Origin: Sphingomonadales bacterium UBA7471
Lineage (GTDB): Bacteria; Pseudomonadota; Alphaproteobacteria; Sphingomonadales; Sphingomonadaceae
NCBI GenBank assembly: GCA_002479765.1
Contig: DLOZ01000032.1
Location: 6,129-70,128 of the forward strand
Direction: 5' to 3'
Length of the DNA stretch: 64,000 nucleotides
Under the pieces are notes generated by a model, which did not search any database, was not told where the DNA came from, and saw only the letters and a list, made by a program, of their open reading frames with translations. Shown in pieces: positions 34,140-42,919 of the stretch. Position 1 is the stretch's first letter. The number at the start of each line of letters is the position of its first letter. A program made the translations under genes and the position numbers.

Positions 34140-37100
34140 TCAATGCACCAATGCCAGGCTCGGCCCAATCGGTGATAGTTCGACATTATCTATGCCTTCA
34201 ATGCCCTTTACTTGGTCCAGCAAAGACGCGTCTATACGGTATTTCCGGCCCAATATGATCTGCACCCATCGACCATCGGAAGACCGCGTTTTGATAATGA
34301 GTTCGCTCCGCCCACCTTGCAGCGGTTCAACCATCTCGGCCAAACGTGCAATGGCGGTTTCTTGCGACACATCCAGCTGCATTTTTAGCCGCGATACGCT
34401 TGTCAGCCCGCTCAGCGCCTTGGCGCTTTTGACGGTGAAGCTGGGCACTTCGTCCCCTGCCCGCATGTCCATTTCACAATGTAGCAAAAGGCATTCGGCA
34501 TCCTTCGCCCATTCCGCCAGCTGACTACCCACCGCCTCATCGAAGCAGCGCACCGAAAACTGCCCGCTCATGTCCGAAAAATCGGCAATCATGAACCGCT
34601 TGCCCTTACGGGATTCACGCCAGCGCACGCCTTCAATGAGCGCAGACATCGTGGCGGCGCGACGAACGCCCTCCGGGATGGGGCCACTCTCCAGCCAAAC
34701 GGCATAGGGTTTTGCACCATGGCTCGCCGCCAGCGCATCATATTGCGAACATGGGTGGGCAGAGAAATAAAAGCCAAAGGCGTCTTTCTCTTGGTTCATC
34801 TGCTCGCCGGGCGCCCACGATAGTCGGCCATCAATCCGCAAGGCCGCCATGTCGGAGCCGCCCTCGCCAAACAGCCCGCCCTGCCCGCTTTCACGAGAAT
34901 CGCGCGCAGACTGTGCCGCGGCTAACAACGTCTCTGCAGCGCCATGCACGGCAGCGCGATTAGGCTCCAGCGCATCGAATGCGCCAGCAGCCGCCAAATT
35001 TTCAAGGCTGCGCCGGTTTATCTGACTGGGGTCAACACGATTGGCGAAATCATCGAGGCTTTTGAAAGGCCCTGCCGCACTTCGCTCCGCCACAAGCACT
35101 TCCATGGCGCGTTCGCCGACATTTTTGATGCCACCCAACGCATATCTGACCGCATGCTCGCCATGGGCGTTCGTCTCAACGGTGAATTCCGCTTCGCTTA
35201 GGTTAATGTCGGGCGGATGGCACACGACATCTAAACGGCGCATATCATCCATGAAGATCGCAAGCTTGTCCGTCTGATGCATGTCGAAACACATGGATGC
35301 CGCGAAGAATTCTTCCGGATGATGGGTTTTCATCCATGCTGTTTGATATGCAAGCACGGCGTAGGCAGCGGCGTGGCTCTTGTTGAAACCATATCCCGCA
35401 AATTTATCGATCAAATCGAACAGCTCATTTGCCCGGTTGGGCGGAATGGCATGGGTGGCGCAGCCGGTGACAAAACGTTCGCGCTGGGCGTCCATTTCGG
35501 CCTGAATCTTCTTACCCATCGCACGGCGGAGCAAATCTGCTTCGCCAAGGCTGTATCCCGCCAATATCTGGGCGGCCTGCATAACCTGTTCCTGATAGAC
35601 GAAGATGCCGTAGGTTTCGTTCAATACCGGCTCAAGCAACGGATGCGGATATTCGATGCTCTCCTCGCCATTTTTGCGTCGACCGAACATGGGGATGTTG
35701 TCCATTGGGCCCGGGCGGTAGAGCGAGACGAGCGCGATAATATCGCCGAAATTGGTCGGCTTAACCGCAGCAAGCGTCCGCCGCATCCCTTCGGATTCCA
35801 GCTGGAACACACCGACAGTGTCGCCGCGCTGCAGCAATTCATACACCGCCGGATCGTCATGCGGCAAAAGCCCAAGGTCAATGTCTACCCCGCGCTTCGC
35901 CAGCATCTGTGTGGCTTTTTGCAGAACGGACAGTGTCTTCAGCCCAAGAAAGTCGAACTTCACAAGGCCCGCACTTTCGACATATTTCATGTCAAATTGC
36001 GTAACGGGCATGTCCGAGCGCGGGTCGCGATATAAAGGCGCAAGCTCGGACAATTCACGGTCGCCGATCACAACGCCGGCGGCGTGCGTTGAACTGTGGC
36101 GTGGCAAGCCCTCAAGCTTCATGGCAAGATCGAACAAACGCTTCACTTGCGCGTCGCGACGATATTCCTCACGCAATTCGGCGACCCCTGCCAATGCGCG
36201 CTTCAAATCCCATGGATCAGCGGGAAGATTTGGCACCTGCTTACACAGCCGATCCACTTGGCCATAACTCATTTGCAGAACGCGCCCGGTATCGCGCAGA
36301 ACCGCGCGGGCTTTCAGCTTACCAAAGGTGATAATCTGCGCGACTTGGCGTGAGCCATATTTTTTCTGCACATAACGGATCACCTCCCCGCGCCGCGTTT
36401 CGCAGAAGTCGATATCGAAATCCGGCATGGACACACGGTCGGGGTTCAAGAAGCGTTCGAACAGCAAACCAAGCTTGATGGGATCAAGGTCCGTAATGGT
36501 CAGCACCCACGCAACGAGCGAACCCGCGCCGGACCCACGGCCCGGGCCCACCGCTATGTCTTGCTCCTTTGCCCACTTAATGAAGTCCGCAACGATCAAG
36601 AAATATCCGGAGAAGCCCATCGAGCAAATGACGTCCGCTTCAAACGTCAGCCGGTCGAAATAGACTTGCCGCGTTGCTTCATCGGTAATGCCTGCGGTTT
36701 CAAGACGCGCCAACAGCCCCAAACGGGCGTCCTCACGCAGTTGCGCATCTTCCGCCGTGCGATCACCTGCAAGGCTTGGCAGGATTGGGTTTCGATATGG
36801 TGCCAGCGCAGTGCAGCGCTGGGCAATAACGAGGGTATTAGCCAGCGCTTCAGGCACATCGGCGAATAGTGCGCCCATTTGCTTGCCGGTCTTGATCCAC
36901 GTGTCAGGGCTACTCCGCCGCCGGTCTTGGCTTTCGACATATTCGCCATCCGAAATGCACAGCATCGCGTCATGCGCATCGAAGAAATCCGGTTCGGCAA
37001 AAAATGCAGGGTTCGTCGCAACCATTGGGATGTCGCGGGCATAAGCCAGATCAATCAACGCCTCTTCCGCGGCGTCTTCGCGGCTGTCGTTACGCCGGCT

Positions 37101-37616
37101 TAACTCAATGTATAGCCGGTCCGGAAACAAGGCCTGCAAGCGGGACAGATAGTCCCCCGCGGCATTGTGTTGGCCGTCACTCAGCAGCTGCGTGACAGCC
37201 CCTTCAGCGCCGCCGGTCAGCGCAATCAGGCCATCGGAAAATGGCGCAAGCTGTTCGAGCGTAACATGCGCGTCCAAATCTTCGGGACGGTCAAGATGCG
37301 CCATGGAGACCAGACGGCACAGATTATCATATCCGCTTTCGTCCTGCGCAAATAATGGCAACCAGTCGCGGATGAACTTGCCATCGCTTGTCGGCCGCCG
37401 GACGCCAAGGAGCGCGCCAATGATCGGCTGCACGCCCTTTGACTGTGCGCCATCCTGAAATGGCATAACGCCATAAAGTCCATTGCGGTCGCAAATCGCA
37501 ATCGCCGGAAACCCAAGCTTTTTTGCAGCTTCACCAATCGCCTTGGGCTCGATTGCGCCTTCCAACATGGTGTAAGCGGAAAATACGCGCAAAGGGACGA
37601 AAGACACATAGGACAT
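34140..37616 (-). CDS. dnaE: DNA polymerase III subunit alpha
   Basis: Replicative polymerase subunit, 1158 residues, the normal length for DnaE1. A PHP domain at the N-terminus (FVPLRVFSAYTMLEGA, AICDRNGLYG) is followed by the palm with the catalytic aspartates in SMPDFDIDFCE at about residue 400. FAGYGFNKSHAAAYA lies in the fingers. A helix-hairpin-helix region and an OB domain (SGQFSVRCFDEA) are at the C-terminus. It is the main DnaE rather than ImuC/DnaE2, judging from the complete PHP and C-terminal regions and from the lack of nearby imuA/imuB. Confidence 0.97.
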   Translation of the reverse strand: MSYVSFVPLRVFSAYTMLEGAIEPKAIGEAAKKLGFPAIAICDRNGLYGVMPFQDGAQSKGVQPIIGALLGVRRPTSDGKFIRDWLPLFAQDESGYDNLCRLVSMAHLDRPEDLDAHVTLEQLAPFSDGLIALTGGAEGAVTQLLSDGQHNAAGDYLSRLQALFPDRLYIELSRRNDSREDAAEEALIDLAYARDIPMVATNPAFFAEPDFFDAHDAMLCISDGEYVESQDRRRSSPDTWIKTGKQMGALFADVPEALANTLVIAQRCTALAPYRNPILPSLAGDRTAEDAQLREDARLGLLARLETAGITDEATRQVYFDRLTFEADVICSMGFSGYFLIVADFIKWAKEQDIAVGPGRGSGAGSLVAWVLTITDLDPIKLGLLFERFLNPDRVSMPDFDIDFCETRRGEVIRYVQKKYGSRQVAQIITFGKLKARAVLRDTGRVLQMSYGQVDRLCKQVPNLPADPWDLKRALAGVAELREEYRRDAQVKRLFDLAMKLEGLPRHSSTHAAGVVIGDRELSELAPLYRDPRSDMPVTQFDMKYVESAGLVKFDFLGLKTLSVLQKATQMLAKRGVDIDLGLLPHDDPAVYELLQRGDTVGVFQLESEGMRRTLAAVKPTNFGDIIALVSLYRPGPMDNIPMFGRRKNGEESIEYPHPLLEPVLNETYGIFVYQEQVMQAAQILAGYSLGEADLLRRAMGKKIQAEMDAQRERFVTGCATHAIPPNRANELFDLIDKFAGYGFNKSHAAAYAVLAYQTAWMKTHHPEEFFAASMCFDMHQTDKLAIFMDDMRRLDVVCHPPDINLSEAEFTVETNAHGEHAVRYALGGIKNVGERAMEVLVAERSAAGPFKSLDDFANRVDPSQINRRSLENLAAAGAFDALEPNRAAVHGAAETLLAAAQSARDSRESGQGGLFGEGGSDMAALRIDGRLSWAPGEQMNQEKDAFGFYFSAHPCSQYDALAASHGAKPYAVWLESGPIPEGVRRAATMSALIEGVRWRESRKGKRFMIADFSDMSGQFSVRCFDEAVGSQLAEWAKDAECLLLHCEMDMRAGDEVPSFTVKSAKALSGLTSVSRLKMQLDVSQETAIARLAEMVEPLQGGRSELIIKTRSSDGRWVQIILGRKYRIDASLLDQVKGIEGIDNVELSPIGPSLALVH

Positions 37617-37678
37617 AAAGCTATGTTAGATGCCTCGCGGGATTCGACAATCCAACTTTTCGGCTAATCTGTGGACAA

Positions 37679-38167
37679 TCAGGCAGGTTGCGCAAGAAGC
37701 TCTCCGATGTCCTTGGCAAGCGCCTCAGGTTTAACTTGCGGGCCATGGCGGGCAACCACATTGCCCTTACGATCCACCAGAAATTTGGTGAAGTTCCATT
37801 TGATGCTACGTGACCCCAGCAGGCCAGCCTGCTGTTGCTTGAGATAATGCCAAAGCGGGTCTTCATTGTCGCCATTGACGTCAATCTTGGATGCCAAGGG
37901 GAATGACACATCATAGGTCAGGGAGCAGAAATTCTTGATCTCTTCCTCGTCACCCGGTTCCTGCGCGCCAAACTGATTGCACGGGAACGCCAATATCTCC
38001 AGCCCCTTATCCTTATATTGCCGATACAGTGCCTCAAGGCCCTTATATTGCGGCGTAAAGCCACATTTCGACGCGGTATTGACAATCAGCAAGACCTTAC
38101 CCGCATGCGCCGCCATGGCTTCGCTTGCGCCACCCGGCATTTTGACCGAAAAATCGTAAACTGACAT
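37679..38167 (-). CDS. Glutathione peroxidase-family protein
   Basis: Thiol peroxidase of the GPx fold (162 residues). The catalytic Cys is in NTASKCGFTPQY (Cys 35), with partner motifs LAFPCNQFGAQEPG (Gln and the possible resolving Cys) and WNFTKFLVDRKG (Trp and Asn). The Cys type and single short domain resemble bacterial thioredoxin-dependent GPx-like enzymes, so glutathione may not be the true reductant. It lies between dnaE and the lol genes with its own short gaps. Confidence 0.92.
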   Translation of the reverse strand: MSVYDFSVKMPGGASEAMAAHAGKVLLIVNTASKCGFTPQYKGLEALYRQYKDKGLEILAFPCNQFGAQEPGDEEEIKNFCSLTYDVSFPLASKIDVNGDNEDPLWHYLKQQQAGLLGSRSIKWNFTKFLVDRKGNVVARHGPQVKPEALAKDIGELLAQPA

Positions 38168-38183
38168 CTTCTATCCCCTTGGC

Positions 38184-38855
38184 TTAAGCTAATCTTCCGT
38201 CCTTTAGCCGCACGACGCGGTCCATCTTCGCGGCAAGGCGCTCATTATGCGTCGCGACAATGGCCGATGAGCCTTGCTCACGCACCAATGCCATGAACTC
38301 ACCCAGCACAATGTCGGCGGTATGTTCATCCAGATTACCCGTCGGTTCGTCCGCGAGTACCAGTTTTGGCCGGTTCGCAAGCGCCCGCGCGACGGCAACC
38401 CGTTGCTGTTCGCCGCCGGAGAGTTTGGAAGGTCGGTGGTGGAGCCGCTCGGAAAGCCCAAGCTGCGTGAGCAAATGGGTTGCGCGTTCGACCGCATCCT
38501 CTGGCGTTGCATCGGCAATCAATTGGGGAAGGACGACATTCTCAAGCGCATCGAAATCGGGCAGCAAATGGTGGAACTGGTACACGAAACCGAGTTTCTG
38601 CCGGCGTATCTCGGTTTGACGGTCGACGCCTGCCGAACTGACTTCTTCACCGTCCAGTTTGATGGAACCCGAAAAGCCGCCCTCAAGGAGACCAACCGCT
38701 TGCAGCATCGTTGACTTCCCGGAGCCCGACGGGCCAAGCAAAGCAACAAGCTCGCCTTTGCCAACCACAAGGTCGACACCGCGGAGCACTTCTATGGTGA
38801 CATCGCCCTGCACAAATGTGCGGCGCACATCGATGAGTTCAACGACATTATTCAT
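38184..38855 (-). CDS. lolD: Lipoprotein-releasing ABC transporter ATP-binding protein
   Basis: ATPase of the LolCDE complex, which extracts outer-membrane lipoproteins from the inner membrane and hands them to LolA. The 223-residue product has Walker A GPSGSGKST, the Q-loop region VYQFHHLLPDF typical of LolD/MacB, signature LSGGEQQRVAVARAL and Walker B LVLADEPTGNLD. Its ATG lies 8 bases inside the preceding permease gene, so the two are coupled. Confidence 0.95.
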   Translation of the reverse strand: MNNVVELIDVRRTFVQGDVTIEVLRGVDLVVGKGELVALLGPSGSGKSTMLQAVGLLEGGFSGSIKLDGEEVSSAGVDRQTEIRRQKLGFVYQFHHLLPDFDALENVVLPQLIADATPEDAVERATHLLTQLGLSERLHHRPSKLSGGEQQRVAVARALANRPKLVLADEPTGNLDEHTADIVLGEFMALVREQGSSAIVATHNERLAAKMDRVVRLKDGRLA

Positions 38856-40098
38856 AACGCAACACCTGAACTGGATCGGTACTTGCCGCCTTTAGCGCGG
38901 GGTACAAAGTGGCAAGGAAGCTAAACAGCAGCGCCAGCCCACAAATCGCCAATACTTCGACGGGGTCCGTTCGCGATGGCAGTTCGGTCAAAAACCGGAT
39001 CGATGGATCCCACAAATTCTGGCCGGTAAGCAACTGAATGAAATTCACCACCGACTGCCGGAAATACAGGAAGATAGCGCCCAACATCAGTCCAAGCACA
39101 ATGCCGGACGACCCGATCAACAATCCCACGGTCATGAAAATCCGCAATAGTGATTTTCGGGAAGCACCCATGGTCCGCAATATCGCAATATCCCGCGTTT
39201 TCGCCCGCACCAGCATGATCAGCGATGACAGGATGTTAAACACGGCAACGAGCACGATGATCGAAAGCACGACAAACATGGCGACGCGCTCAACCGCCAA
39301 CGCCTCGAACAAAGATGCGTTCATGCTTTTCCAGTCCACGATGAGGCCCTTGTTTTCCAGTTTCGGCAAAAGGGGCGCGAGAATCTCGTTCACCTTGTCG
39401 GGATTTTCGGTCTTGATCTCGATCATGCCGATTTCGTCACCCAACAACATAAGCACCTGTGCCCGTTCGATGGGCATGATGACGAACGCCTTGTCATAAT
39501 CATAAACGCCAACTTCAAAGATCGCGGCCACTTCATAAGAAATTTCGCGCGGCACCGTCCCAAAGGGCGTGGTCCGTCCAGCAGGGTTGATAATCGTAAT
39601 GCTTTGTCCGACCTGAACCCCCAAATTTTGGGCCAGTCGCGAACCGATAGCCACCTTATCCTCATTAGGGGTCAACGCTCTCAAGCTTCCGGCGACCGTT
39701 TTTCCTTTTAGCGTTTCATTCTTCAGGATGTCATTCACCGACATTCCGCGCGCCAGAATCGCCTCGACCCGGCCATCGAAGGTGGTGAGCAATGGTTGTT
39801 CAATCAATGCAGTGGCACCGGTGACGCCGGGCGTCTTTTCAACATCATTCAAGATATGACGCCAGTCCTGAAGCCGCCCGCCATAGCCCTGAACAACAGC
39901 ATGGCCGTTCAGGCCAACAATCTTGTCGAACAATTCAGCGCGAAAGCCGTTCATGACACTCATGACGATGATCAGCGCAGCGACGCCAAGGGCAACCGCA
40001 ACAAGGCTGATACTCGCGACGAGGAAAATGAATCCTTCGCCCTTGCCCGGAAGCAGATACCGGCGCGCCACCATGCGTTCATATCGCGACAATATCAT
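38848..40098 (-). CDS. lolC: Lipoprotein-releasing ABC transporter permease (LolC/LolE family)
   Basis: Inner-membrane permease of the Lol system (416 residues). The N-terminal motif FIFLVASISLVAVALGVAALIIVMSVMNGF is followed by a large periplasmic domain (about 45-265) and three C-terminal TM helices (MFVVLSIIVLVAVFNILSSL, LIGSSGIVLGLMLGAIFL, ILAICGLALLFSFLATLYPA). A single permease gene with lolD suggests the fused LolF-like arrangement of alphaproteobacteria. It is read away from the non-coding region with the RNA and hsp20. Confidence 0.93.
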   Translation of the reverse strand: MILSRYERMVARRYLLPGKGEGFIFLVASISLVAVALGVAALIIVMSVMNGFRAELFDKIVGLNGHAVVQGYGGRLQDWRHILNDVEKTPGVTGATALIEQPLLTTFDGRVEAILARGMSVNDILKNETLKGKTVAGSLRALTPNEDKVAIGSRLAQNLGVQVGQSITIINPAGRTTPFGTVPREISYEVAAIFEVGVYDYDKAFVIMPIERAQVLMLLGDEIGMIEIKTENPDKVNEILAPLLPKLENKGLIVDWKSMNASLFEALAVERVAMFVVLSIIVLVAVFNILSSLIMLVRAKTRDIAILRTMGASRKSLLRIFMTVGLLIGSSGIVLGLMLGAIFLYFRQSVVNFIQLLTGQNLWDPSIRFLTELPSRTDPVEVLAICGLALLFSFLATLYPALKAASTDPVQVLRYE

Positions 40099-40129
40099 GT
40101 GCGGTCACTTATCAATGTTTTCGGCATAT

Positions 40130-40396
40130 CCGGTTCTTAGGTTCCACCATGCGGACTGGCAAGCATTGTTGCAGGGGTGCAACAGCCTTTGAAAAAGCGC
40201 CCAGTGGAGTATGGTTCCAATTGCAAAGCTGCCAACAATTGCAGATGACAACATGGAATTCGTCGAGCGCCTGTAAAGGCCGATGGTTCAGGGGGAAATC
40301 AGACCCGCCGGTGGGGACCGGTAGAGGAATGATACTACGCGCTAGCAAAGCTGCAGAGCGAGGCCGTTCGGAAATATCCGGGCGGCCTTGTTTTTT
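40130..40396 (+). ncRNA. Candidate structured non-coding RNA of unassigned family, with terminator
   Basis: The gap between lolC and hsp20 holds no convincing coding frame but strong RNA pairing. CCATgCG (40147-40153) pairs with CGATGG (40281-40286), and GCCTTTG (40185-40191) with TAAAGGC (40274-40280). GTTGCA-GGGG-TGCAAC (40168-40183) forms a perfect hairpin between those 5' arms, giving a three-way junction. GCGC/GCGC and GTTCCA/TGGAAT extend the long arm. CCGGT-GGGG-ACCGG (40308-40321) is a second GGGG-loop hairpin. The transcript would end at the terminator 40362-40396. Size and long-hairpin layout recall 6S-like RNAs, but I cannot assign a family. The 5' end is a guess. Confidence 0.5.
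40362..40396 (+). terminator. Intrinsic terminator upstream of hsp20
   Basis: GGCCGTTCGG (40362-40371) pairs with CCGGGCGGCC (40378-40387) with two G-U pairs and loop AAATAT, followed by TTGTTTTTT. The T-run is only on the plus strand, so it ends a plus-strand transcript starting within 40.1-40.3 kb, separate from the hsp20 promoter. Confidence 0.8.
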
Positions 40397-40426
40397 GTGC
40401 CCTCATTCTTCGATGCATTTTTTGAT

Positions 40427-40454
40427 CTTGCAATTTTGTGGGCACTCCCCATCT
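40427..40454 (+). promoter_or_regulatory. Heat-shock sigma factor (RpoH) promoter for hsp20
   Basis: CTTGCAA (-35, 40427-40433), a 13-bp spacer and CCCCATCT (-10, 40447-40454) match the sigma-32 consensus CTTGAAA-N13/14-CCCCATNT with a single base difference. The predicted start is near 40461, leaving an untranslated leader of about 88 bases before the hsp20 ATG. Confidence 0.82.
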
Positions 40455-40460
40455 GGTGAT

Positions 40461-40551
40461 GCGGAGGCCGAAAGGATCCAAAACGACATAGCTGATCGCT
40501 GCGCTTGCGGGGTTGGCACTCACCAAATTGCTTGATGGAGAATTTGATATG
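40461..40551 (+). promoter_or_regulatory. ROSE-like RNA thermometer in the hsp20 leader
   Basis: The last hairpin of the leader pairs CAAATT-(G)-CTT (40524-40533) with GAGAATTTG (40538-40546) around loop GATG. The G at 40530 is bulged, and the GGAGA ribosome site is buried next to the loop. The TTGCT opposite the ribosome site, with its odd G, is the hallmark of ROSE elements, which melt at heat-shock temperature to allow small-heat-shock-protein translation. Weaker pairings occur further 5' in the leader. The family assignment is by motif and context. Confidence 0.75.
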
Positions 40552-41034
40552 CAACGTTTTGATTTTACACCGTATCGCCGGAACACAGTCGGTTTTGACC
40601 GCTTGTTTGAACTGCTGGAAAACACCGGACGCGCGGCCACAAACGAAAACTATCCGCCTTTCAATATCGAACGCACCGGCGAGAATGACTATCAAGTCAC
40701 CGTCGCAGTCGCGGGATTCAAATCCGACGAGATTGACATTGTTGCACAGCAGAATTTGTTAATCGTCACGGGCAGCAAGCAGGCTGAAGGCAACGACAAT
40801 CGCGATTTTCTGCACATGGGAATTGCGAGCCGCAATTTCGAACGCCGTTTCCAACTTGCGGACCACATTCATGTCACTGACGCCGATATGGCAGATGGAC
40901 TTTTGATGATATCGTTAGTGCGCGAAGTGCCGGAGGCATTGAAGCCGCGCAAAATCGCTATCGGCGGCAAAACTGCGCCTAATGTGATCGAGCACGCAGA
41001 TAGCGCCAAGAAAAAAGGCACCAACGCAGCCTAA
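40549..41034 (+). CDS. Small heat-shock protein Hsp20 (IbpA-like)
   Basis: ATP-independent holdase that binds unfolding proteins. The 161-residue product starts RFDFTPYRRNTVGFDRLF as in IbpA-type proteins. The alpha-crystallin domain runs from about 36 to 128 (YPPFNIERTGENDYQVTVAV, NFERRFQLADHIHVTDADM, GLLMISLVREVPE). A PRKIAIG motif (IxI-type anchor) is at about 138. ATG 40549 is fixed by GGAGA and the thermometer hairpin; an in-frame TTG at 40513 lies inside the leader. It is expressed from a near-consensus RpoH promoter and followed by a strong terminator. Confidence 0.95.
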   Translation: MQRFDFTPYRRNTVGFDRLFELLENTGRAATNENYPPFNIERTGENDYQVTVAVAGFKSDEIDIVAQQNLLIVTGSKQAEGNDNRDFLHMGIASRNFERRFQLADHIHVTDADMADGLLMISLVREVPEALKPRKIAIGGKTAPNVIEHADSAKKKGTNAA

Positions 41035-41042
41035 ATATATTT

Positions 41043-41078
41043 GGGGCGGTCGATAACTCGTCCGCCCCTTCACTTTTT
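41043..41078 (+). terminator. Intrinsic terminator of hsp20
   Basis: GGGGCGG (41043-41049) pairs with CCGCCCC (41062-41068), followed by TTCACTTTTTATT. It starts 8 bases after the hsp20 stop codon. Confidence 0.85.
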
Positions 41079-41183
41079 ATTGAAGCGGACCGCAGGGTCC
41101 GCACGGGTGATAATGGCCTTTGGGCGTTATCTAACGGCGCGGCTTCATTGATATCAATGCGCCGATGAAAGCGTATCGAATCG

Positions 41184-42818
41184 TTACACCAGTCGGCTTT
41201 GCTTGACCGCGGCAGCAACGAAACTTGCAAACAACGGGTGCGGTGCAAAGGGCCGCGATTTCAGTTCCGGGTGGAACTGCACGCCGATAAACCACGGATG
41301 ATCCGGGCGTTCCACGATTTCTGGCAGCTCACCGTCGGGTGACATCCCGCTGAACACCAGACCGCCTTGCTCCAAAGCAGATTTGTAATGGACATTGACC
41401 TCATAGCGATGACGATGCCGCTCAGAAATGTCCTGCGTGCCATAAATGCCCGCGACATGGCTGTTTCCGGCCAACTTTGCGTCATAGGCACCAAGGCGCA
41501 TCGTGCCGCCGAGATCGCCGCCCGTTTCACGTTTCTGGATGCCCTCTTCGCTCATCCATTCGGTGATGATACCAACAACGGGTTCGGTGGTCGGGCCAAA
41601 TTCGGTGCTTGATGCGCCGGATATACCCGCGGTGTTCCGCGCGCCTTCAATGCACGCCATCTGCATACCGAGGCAAATGCCAAAGAACGGAACTTCACGC
41701 TCCCGTGCGAATTTGACGGCCGCAATCTTACCTTCGGAACCGCGCTCGCCAAAGCCGCCGGGAACGAGAATTGCATGCATCGGTTCAAGCGCTGCTGCAA
41801 TGTCATGCTCCGATTCCTCGAACAGCTCAGCATCAATCCATTTGACGTTCACCTTTACGCGGTTCGAAAGCCCGCCATGCGTCAGTGCTTCATTCAACGA
41901 TTTATATGCGTCCGCAAGGCCAACATATTTACCGACAACGCCAATGGTGACTTCACCTTCGGGGTTAAGCTGACGGTCTATGATATCATCCCAGCGGCCA
42001 AGGTCAGGCTCACCATCTGATTCCAGCCCGAATGCGCGCAGGACTTCATTATCCAAGCCTTCGGCATGATATTGCAGTGGAACGGCGTAAATGCTTTTCG
42101 CGTCCAAGGCAGGAATAACCGCTTCTTTCCGCACGTTACAAAATGCAGCGATTTTCGCGCGTTCATTTTCCGGCAGCGGATGTTCGCATCGGCACAGAAG
42201 AACATCGGGTTGGATGCCCAATGATGTAAGTTCGCGCACGCTGTGCTGCGTCGGCTTGGTCTTCAATTCGCCTGCCGCCGCAATATAGGGCACAAGGGTG
42301 ACATGCACGGACAAGGTACGTTCGCGGCCCAGCTCGTTCCGCAGCTGGCGGATGGCTTCGATGAACGGCAGCGATTCAATGTCGCCGACGGTTCCGCCAA
42401 TTTCGCACAACACGAAATCAAGGTCTTGCGTATCCGCCTTTGCGAATTCCTTGATTGCATCCGTCACATGCGGGATGACCTGAACCGTCGCGCCGAGATA
42501 ATCCCCGCGGCGTTCCTTTTGAATGATGGTCTGATAAATGCGACCCGACGTTATATTGTCGGACTGCCGCGCAGAAACGCCCGTAAACCGTTCATAATGC
42601 CCAAGATCAAGGTCGGTTTCCGCCCCGTCATCAGTCACATAAACTTCGCCGTGCTGATAAGGCGACATCGTGCCCGGATCAACATTGAGATAAGGATCGA
42701 ACTTCCGGATTCGAACGCGGTATCCGCGCGCCTGCAAAAGGGCAGCAAGCGATGCTGCCATAAGACCTTTGCCAAGCGAGGAGACCACGCCACCGGTGAT
42801 AAAAATGAACCGTGCCAT
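41184..42818 (-). CDS. pyrG: CTP synthase
   Basis: Converts UTP, ATP and glutamine to CTP. The 544-residue product has an N-terminal amidoligase domain (FIFITGGVVSSLGKGLMAAS, CEIGGTVGDIES) and a C-terminal class I glutamine amidotransferase domain with the nucleophile Cys in FFGICLGMQMACIE and the His/Glu pair in GVQFHPELKSRP. It is downstream of secG on the minus strand; the order tpiA-secG-pyrG is conserved in alphaproteobacteria. Confidence 0.97.
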   Translation of the reverse strand: MARFIFITGGVVSSLGKGLMAASLAALLQARGYRVRIRKFDPYLNVDPGTMSPYQHGEVYVTDDGAETDLDLGHYERFTGVSARQSDNITSGRIYQTIIQKERRGDYLGATVQVIPHVTDAIKEFAKADTQDLDFVLCEIGGTVGDIESLPFIEAIRQLRNELGRERTLSVHVTLVPYIAAAGELKTKPTQHSVRELTSLGIQPDVLLCRCEHPLPENERAKIAAFCNVRKEAVIPALDAKSIYAVPLQYHAEGLDNEVLRAFGLESDGEPDLGRWDDIIDRQLNPEGEVTIGVVGKYVGLADAYKSLNEALTHGGLSNRVKVNVKWIDAELFEESEHDIAAALEPMHAILVPGGFGERGSEGKIAAVKFAREREVPFFGICLGMQMACIEGARNTAGISGASSTEFGPTTEPVVGIITEWMSEEGIQKRETGGDLGGTMRLGAYDAKLAGNSHVAGIYGTQDISERHRHRYEVNVHYKSALEQGGLVFSGMSPDGELPEIVERPDHPWFIGVQFHPELKSRPFAPHPLFASFVAAAVKQSRLV

Positions 42819-42919
42819 GGGAGAAAAGGCTTAAGACACGTTTGCCGCAAAACACAAGCGAACGAATCCGTTCACCGAAAAATAACCTGTGCAAAAAACG
42901 TTTTTTGGTGCCGAAGCGA

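Noticed and set aside
35277..36035. A 252-codon open frame on the plus strand inside dnaE
   Set aside because: It is a shadow frame opposite a conserved polymerase region with no protein-like features.
40241..40276. A GCAGATGACAAC... reading ending in TAA that looks like a tmRNA tag (ADDN...)
   Set aside because: It does not end in LAA or a similar tag end, no tRNA-like domain or GGATTCGAC-type 5' end is nearby, and the CCACCA at 40144 has no T-loop before it.
41085..41102. GCGGACC-GCAG-GGTCCGC hairpin between hsp20 and pyrG as a pyrG terminator
   Set aside because: It is a strong hairpin but no T-run follows on the minus strand, so intrinsic termination is not supported.
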